DNA of 64,000 nt, from contig NC_135721.1 in NCBI RefSeq assembly GCF_964656455.1, forward strand, positions 80,518,754-80,582,753, read 5' to 3'. The notes beneath the pieces are model-generated. The model worked only from the letters and a program-made list of their open reading frames with translations, searched no databases and was not told the origin of the DNA. Source of the DNA: Halichoerus grypus. Taxonomy: Eukaryota; Chordata; Mammalia; Carnivora; Phocidae. The stretch's first letter is position 1. Each line of letters opens with the position of its first letter. Of this stretch, positions 58,427 through 64,000 are shown piece by piece. Both the position numbers and the translations under genes were made by a program.

Positions 58427-60494
58427 GAAAGGGAACACTTATAAGACTATCAGTTGATTTTTCACAGGCTGGAAGGGAGTGGCATGACATATTCAAAGTG
58501 CTTAAATTAAAAAAACCTTCACGGTTGTAAACAAGAATACCCTACCCCACAAGGTTATTACTAAGATTATTATAAGACTATCACTCAGAACTGAAGAAGA
58601 GATAGGGTTTCCAAAACAAACAAAAGTTAAAGGAGTTCATCACCACTAAACAAACCCCACAAGAAATGTTAAAGGAATTTCCTTAAATGGAAATAAAGGA
58701 GCCATAACTAGAAGTAAAAAAAATTATTAAAACATTTCACTGGGAAAAGTAAACATATAATAAAGGTAGTGTATCAGTTATAAAGCTAGTATGAAGGTAA
58801 AAAATAAAAGTATTAAAATCAACTATAGTTATAATATTTAGTTAAAGGATACACAAAATTAAAATGTCAAATACATAAAATGTGGATGGGAGGGAGTAAA
58901 ATGTATTGCTTTTAGAATGTGTTCAAATCTAAGTAACTATCAATTTAAATTAGAGTGCTATATACATAGGGTGTTATATTTGAACCTCATGATAACTACC
59001 AACCAAAAACCTATAATAGATATACAAAAAATAAAGAGAAAGGAAGCCAAATATAACACTAAGGAAAGTTATCCAACTACAAAGGAAGAGAATAAGAGAA
59101 TAAAGGTAGAGAGAAACACTATAAAAACAAACAGAAAACAACAAAATTGCAATAAGTACATACCTGTAAATGGACTCAATGCTCCAACAAAAAGACAAGG
59201 TGAGTGAATGGATTAAAAAACAAAACCCAGTCAAGAGACTAACATCAGACCTAAAGACACGTACAGACAAAGTGAAGAGATGTAAAAAGATATTCCATAT
59301 GAATGGAAATGAAAAAAAAAAGCTGGGGTAGTAATACTTACATCAGACAAAACAGACTTTAAAACAAAGACTGTAACAGACAAAAAAGGGCACTACATAG
59401 TGATAAAGGGATCAATCCAACTCGAGGAAATAACAATTATAAATACCTATTCCCCCAACATAGGAGTACCTAAAGACATTAAGGGAAATTGATGGAAATA
59501 TAATAACAGCTGGGGACTTTGTCACCCCACTTACATCAATGGATAGATCATCGAGACAGAACGTCAGTAAGAAAACTTGATTCTGAACAACACATTAGAT
59601 CAGATGGACTTAACAGATATATACAGAGCACTCTATCCAAAAACAGCAAAATACACATTCTTTTCAAGTGCACATGGAAACATACTTTTCCAACCATAGT
59701 GGCATGAAACTGGAGATCAATTACAAGAAAAATGGAAAAAACACAAACACATGGAAGTTTAACAACATATTACTAAATAACCAGTGGATCAACAAAGAAA
59801 CAGAGGAAATCAAAAAATACCTGAGACAAACGAATATGGAAACACATCATTCCAAAATCTTTGGGACACAGCAAAAGAAGTTTTAAGAGGGAGATTTACA
59901 GTATTACAGGCCGACCTCAAGAAACAAGAAAAATCTCAAACAATCTAACCTCACACCTAAAGGAACTAGAAAAAGAACAACAAACAAAGCCCAAGGTCAC
60001 AGAAGGAAAGAACAAATAAATATCAGAGCAGAAACAAATGAAACAGACTTTAAAAACCGGTAGAAAATAGAATTAGAATAGAAAAAATGAACAAAATTAT
60101 GAGGTTATTTAAAAAGAACAAAAACCTACAGCCAGGTACACCAAGAAAAAAAGAGAGGACTCAAAAAAATAAAGTCCGAAATTAAAGAGAAGTTTCAACT
60201 GACACAACAGAAATACAAAGACTCATAAGAGACTATTATTAAAAATTATATGCTAAAAACTTGTATGACCTAGAAGAAATGGATAAATTCCTAGAAACAT
60301 ACACTCTTCCAAGACTGCATCAGGAAGAAATAGAAAATCTGAACAGATCAATTACTAGAAATGAAATTGAATTAGTAATCAAAAAATGCCCAACAAACAG
60401 ATGTCTTCACAGGTGAATTCTACCAAACATTCAAAGAAGAGTTCATACCTATCCTTCTCCCAACTATTACAAAATTATTTAAGAGGAAGGACAA

Positions 60495-60688
60495 GGCGCC
60501 TGGGTGGCTCAGTTGGTTAAGCAACTGCCTTCGGCTCAGGGCATGATCCTGGAGTCCTGGGATCAAGTCCCACATCGGGCTCCCTGCTCAGCGGGGAGTC
60601 TGCTTCTCCCACTGACACTCCCCCCTCTCATGCTCTCTCTGTCTCATTCTTCCTCTCTCAAATAAATAAAATCTTTAAAAAAAAAAAA
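60495..60688 (+). mobile_element. CAN-SINE
   Basis: Head GGCGCCTGGGTGGCTCAG. Exact 14-bp target duplication AAGAGGAAGGACAA at 60481-60494 and 60689-60702, inside ORF2. Confidence 0.96.
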
Positions 60689-62266
60689 AAGAGGAAGGAC
60701 AAATTCATTCTGTGAGGTGAGGCCAGCATGACCCTGATATATTCCAGGGATGCAAGAATGGTTCAATATTCGCAAATCAATGTGATATGGCACATTAACA
60801 AAATGAAGGATAAAAATCATATGACCATCTCAACAGATGCAGAAAAAACATTTGTCAAAAGGCAACATCCATTCATGATTAAAACTATTAACAAAGTGAG
60901 TATAGAGGGCACATACTTCAACATAATAAAGGTCATATATGAGAAAGCTACAGCTAACATCATACTCAATGGTGAAATGCTGAAAGCTTTTATTCTAAGA
61001 TTAGAAACAAGACTAGAATGCCTACTTTCACCACTTTTATTCAACATAGCATTGGAAGACCTAACCAAAGCAATTAGAGAGGAAAAAGAAAAGGCATCCA
61101 AGTTGGGAAGGAAGAAGTAAAACTTGTCACTATTTGCAAATGACAACATATTATGTATAGTCAACCCTAAAGAATTCACCAAAAACTATTAGAACTAATA
61201 TGTGAATTCTGTAAAGTTGCAGGACACAAAATTAATATACAGAAATCAGTTGTTTCTATACTAATACCAAAGTAGCAGAAAGAGAAATTAAGAAAACAAT
61301 CTCATTTACAATTGCATTAAAACCAATAAAAATACCTAAGAAGTAATTTAACCACAGAGGTGAAACACCTGTATTCTGAAAACTATAAGGCATTAATGAA
61401 AGAAATCGAAGATGTCACAAATAAATGGGAAGATATACCATGCTCATGAATTAGAACAAATACTACTGTTAAAATTTCCATACTACCTGAAGTAATCTAC
61501 AGATTCAATGCAATCCTTACCGAAAATGCCAACAGCATTTTTCACTTAATTAGAACAAAGAATACTAAAATTTGTTTGAACCACAAAAGACCCCAAATAG
61601 CCAAAGCAACCTTGAGAAAGAAGAACAAACCTGGAGGTATCATACTCCCACATTTCCAACTTAACCACAAAGCTATAGTTATCAAAACAGTATAGTGCTA
61701 GCACAAAAACTGACGTGGAGATCAACAGAACAGAACAGAGAGCCCAGAAATAAACTCATGCTTATATGGTAAAGTCATCTACTACAAAGGGGGAAACAAT
61801 ATACAATGGGGAAAAGACAGTCTCTTTAATAAATGGTGCTGAAAAAACTGAACAGCTACATACTAAAGAAACTGGACCACTTTCTCATACTATATACAAA
61901 AATAAACTCAGAATGAATTAAAGACCTAAATCTAAGACCTGAAACCATAAAATTCCTAAAATAAAACAATGGTAATAAACTCCTGGACATCAGTCTTAGA
62001 AATATATTTTTGGACTGTCTCTTCAGGCAAGGACAACAAAAACAAAAACAATTGGAGAAAAAAACCACAATTCGATCTACATCAAACTAAAAAGTTTTTG
62101 CACAGTGAAGGAAACCATCAATAAAGCAAAAAAGCAGCCTACTGAATAGGAGAAAATATTTGCAAATGATATATCCAAAATATATTTGGATACTAGTTAA
62201 TATTCAAAATATATAAAGAACTCATACAACTCAACAACAAAATAAACAATCCAATTAAAAAATGGG

Positions 62267-62738
62267 GAAAAAAAAAAAAAGCCTGGGGAAAGTACCTTGG
62301 ACAGCAGCAGAGAGCACACAAACCAAAGCAGCAAGCAAATTGAGAAACTAGAAGTAGATCCTAGCAAGCATTCCTTCCCTGATGCGGCTAACATAGTTCA
62401 AGAGAAAAAACACAGGCCCCGAAGAGTTCAATCTGAACCCAAAATTACAGCAAGTGAGGAAGATCCCAACTTTGAAGATAACCCTGAAGTGCCTCCATTG
62501 ATTTGAAACATCAGGCTGCATCGATGGACCCACCAGACCCAGTTCTATTCATTGCAGAGTGTGTGCAGACCATTTATCGTAAACACAGAGTTATTTATCA
62601 ACGTTACTACTCCAGTGTTTTAGCTTCTACTTTATACAGTAATATTCTTAAACTAGTTTAAAATTCAAATGTACACCTTAAAATGCTATAACTCATTTGT
62701 CTATAATAAAATGCTTCTAGTGCAAAAAAAAAAAAAAA
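62267..62738 (+). pseudogene. Processed pseudogene (5'-truncated mRNA) inside L1
   Basis: A spliced-mRNA-like insert with an open frame to a TGA at 62504-62506 (about 75-80 codons). It contains [40 protein letters not shown] and the C-terminus [15 protein letters not shown] 217-bp 3' UTR follows with AATAAA at 62705-62710 and poly(A) from 62724. The target duplication AAAAAATGGG lies at 62257-62266 and 62733-62742 in L1 ORF2. The encoded C-terminus is hydrophilic and acidic. I do not recognise the parent gene. The open frame suggests a recent copy or a short truncated insert. Confidence 0.82.
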
Positions 62739-62982
62739 TGGGAAGTGGACCTGAACAGATATTTTTCCAAGGCAGATATACTGATGGCCAAAAGGTACAT
62801 GAAAAATTGCTCAACTTCACTAATCATCAGGGAAATGAAAATCAAAACCACACGATATCACCTTACAACAGTCAGAATGGCTTGTATCAAAAACACAAGA
62901 AATAACAAGTGTTGGCAAGGATGTGGAGAAAGGGAAACCTCATGCACTGTTGGTGGGAATATAAATCGGTGCAGTCACTCTG

Positions 62983-63706
62983 GAAAACACATGGAGGTTT
63001 CTCAAAAAATTAAAAATAGAACTACCATATGATCCTGCAATTCCACTTCTGGGCATTTACCTAAAGAAAATGAAAACACGAATTCCAAAAGATATATGCA
63101 CACCTATGTTCACTGTAGCATTATTTACAACACCCAAGATATGGAGGAAACCTAGGTGTTCACTGATAGATAAATGGATAAAGATGTGGTACAAATACAC
63201 AGTGAAATATTACTCAGACGTAAAAGAGAATGAAATTTTGCCATTTGTGACAACATGAAGGAACATTGAGGGTATTATGCTAAGTGAAATAATTCAGAGA
63301 AAGACAATCACTGCTGACTTCACTTTTACGTGAAATCTAAAAACAAAACAAATGAACAAACAAAACAGAGACTCATAAAAGAAAGAACTGGTGTGGCTGC
63401 CACCATGGGAGGGAGGTGGGCAGTGGTGGGCAAAACGGGTGAAGGTGGTCAAAAGGTACAAATTTCCAGTTAAAAAAAGAGTCAGGGATGTAAAGTATAG
63501 CATAGAGAATATAGTCAATAATACTGTAATAGCATTATACAGTGACAGATGGTAACTAGTTTAACATGGTGAGCGTTTCATAATGCATATAAATGTCAAA
63601 TCACTATGTTGTATATCTGAAACTAACATAATGTATGTCAACTATACTTTAATTTATAAATAATTAGTTCTATTTTTAATTTTTTGAGAAACCTCCATGT
63701 GTTTTC
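62983..63706. repeat. Exact 42-bp inverted repeat (62983-63024 and 63665-63706)
   Basis: The left arm is L1 sequence beginning GAAAACACATGGAGGTTTCT. The right arm, immediately after the L1 3' end, is its perfect reverse complement (TAGTTCTATTTTTAATTTTT ... GTGTTTTC). The match stops at both ends. Confidence 0.95.
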
Positions 63707-64000
63707 AACTGGGCTGACTACTTAAAAAAATAAACAGTCTCCAGAGGCTTATAACCAGATCCAGAATCTGTACAATATCCAAAAGGTCCCAAATACAATC
63801 CAAAAGTCACTGAATATATAAAGAACCAGAAAAATGTGACCTAAGTCTCAAGAGAAATGCCAATCCTTACATGATCCAGATGCTGAATTTTTACGTATGT
63901 TCCCTGAGGTAAATACAAATGAATGCAAATGGAAAGATAAAAATTCTCATAAGGAAAATTAAACATAATTTTTAAAAGAACATAATTAGCAATTTTAGAA
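63707..64000 (+). mobile_element. Old L1 5' UTR, segment 2
   Basis: Continues the element interrupted at 56354: CAGAATCTGTACAATATCCA, CCAAATACAATCCAAAAGTC, AACCAGAAAAATGTGACCTA, as in L1M 5' UTRs. Runs off the window end. Confidence 0.7.

Larger units (their letters stand above)
56355..63664 (+). mobile_element. Long L1 (5' UTR to 3' end), degenerate, nested
   Basis: 5' end near GGATGGAGTAGGGAAAATGG. GC-rich 5' UTR to about 57500, ORF1 relic 57560-58680, ORF2 relic about 59160-63250, 3' UTR to 63650 (ATATCTGAAACTAACATAAT). TAATTAG at 56348-56354 and 63661-63667 is a possible short target duplication. ORF2 frames are broken; part of the RT region remains open (60728-61120, [20 protein letters not shown]). 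Its order of parts matches the L1 at 26345. Carries two SINEs and one processed pseudogene. Confidence 0.85.

Noticed and set aside
397..60688. tRNA genes suggested by the SINE heads
   Set aside because: The GGTGGCTCAGT / GATCGAGCCC boxes are the tRNA-derived pol III promoter of CAN-SINEs. No copy folds into a complete tRNA with CCA-side acceptor pairing, and all are followed by SINE bodies and A-tails.
54679..64000. Search for the preceding CCDC138 exon
   Set aside because: No stretch with both splice sites and the expected coiled-coil peptide was found. It is presumed to lie beyond the window.

Overview
This is vertebrate nuclear DNA, from a carnivoran mammal. At least 28 tRNA-derived SINEs carry the carnivore CAN-SINE head (GCGCCTGGGTGGCTCAGT) and end in a CT-rich stretch plus AATAAA/poly(A). 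LINE-1 makes up most of the rest. The SINE body (CTGCCTTCGGCTCAGGTCAT, later AGCCTGCTTCTCCCTC) is not the usual dog form and differs from the cat form as I know them. I therefore infer an arctoid carnivore (bear, pinniped or musteloid). A subset with the tail CCCTCTCTCGCTGTGTCTC may point to a pinniped, but that is a weak inference.

The only host gene I can support is on the minus strand. Five spliced exons (54559-54678, 42906-42983, 42486-42593, 36155-36319, 17122-17238, in transcript order) join in phase 0 and encode 194 codons that I recognise as the middle to C-terminal part of CCDC138, a coiled-coil centrosome-associated protein. Neither end of the gene is in the window. Everything else is intron filled with transposons. 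Most of these lie on the + strand, that is, antisense to the gene.

Layout: 1-1900 holds SINEs and an L1 3' end. 2000-15845 is an old L1 split by two later L1s, and those carry SINEs and a Tigger-type DNA transposon. 17122-17238 is an exon. 18430-19110 is L2-like. 19316-19922 is a run of three SINEs. 20085-24300 is an antisense L1. 25496-25975 is a solo retroviral LTR with a 4-bp target duplication. 26345-33503 is a long sense L1. 33795-35275 is an older L1. 36155-36319 is an exon. 36559-41265 is a SINE pair fused to a 5'-inverted, fairly young L1. 41266-41500 is an unexplained coding-like fragment. 42486-42983 holds two exons separated by a 312-bp intron that is mostly SINE. 43165-45490 is old antisense L1. 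45596-52495 is a Tigger element split by a nearly full-length L1 that carries a 3' transduction. 52519-52733 is MER5A-like. 54559-54678 is an exon. 55630-64000 is an old L1 split by another long L1, which itself contains a processed pseudogene and one arm of an exact 42-bp inverted repeat.

No L1 here has both ORFs intact. The best preserved pieces are an endonuclease ORF (40588-41265) and an RT ORF with the FADD motif (36847-38127, one stop). No bacterial-type genes, CRISPR arrays or operons are present. The most notable items are the 3' transduction, the 42-bp inverted repeat, the inverted L1 broken at its endonuclease SDH motif, and two mRNA-like fragments whose parent genes I could not name.
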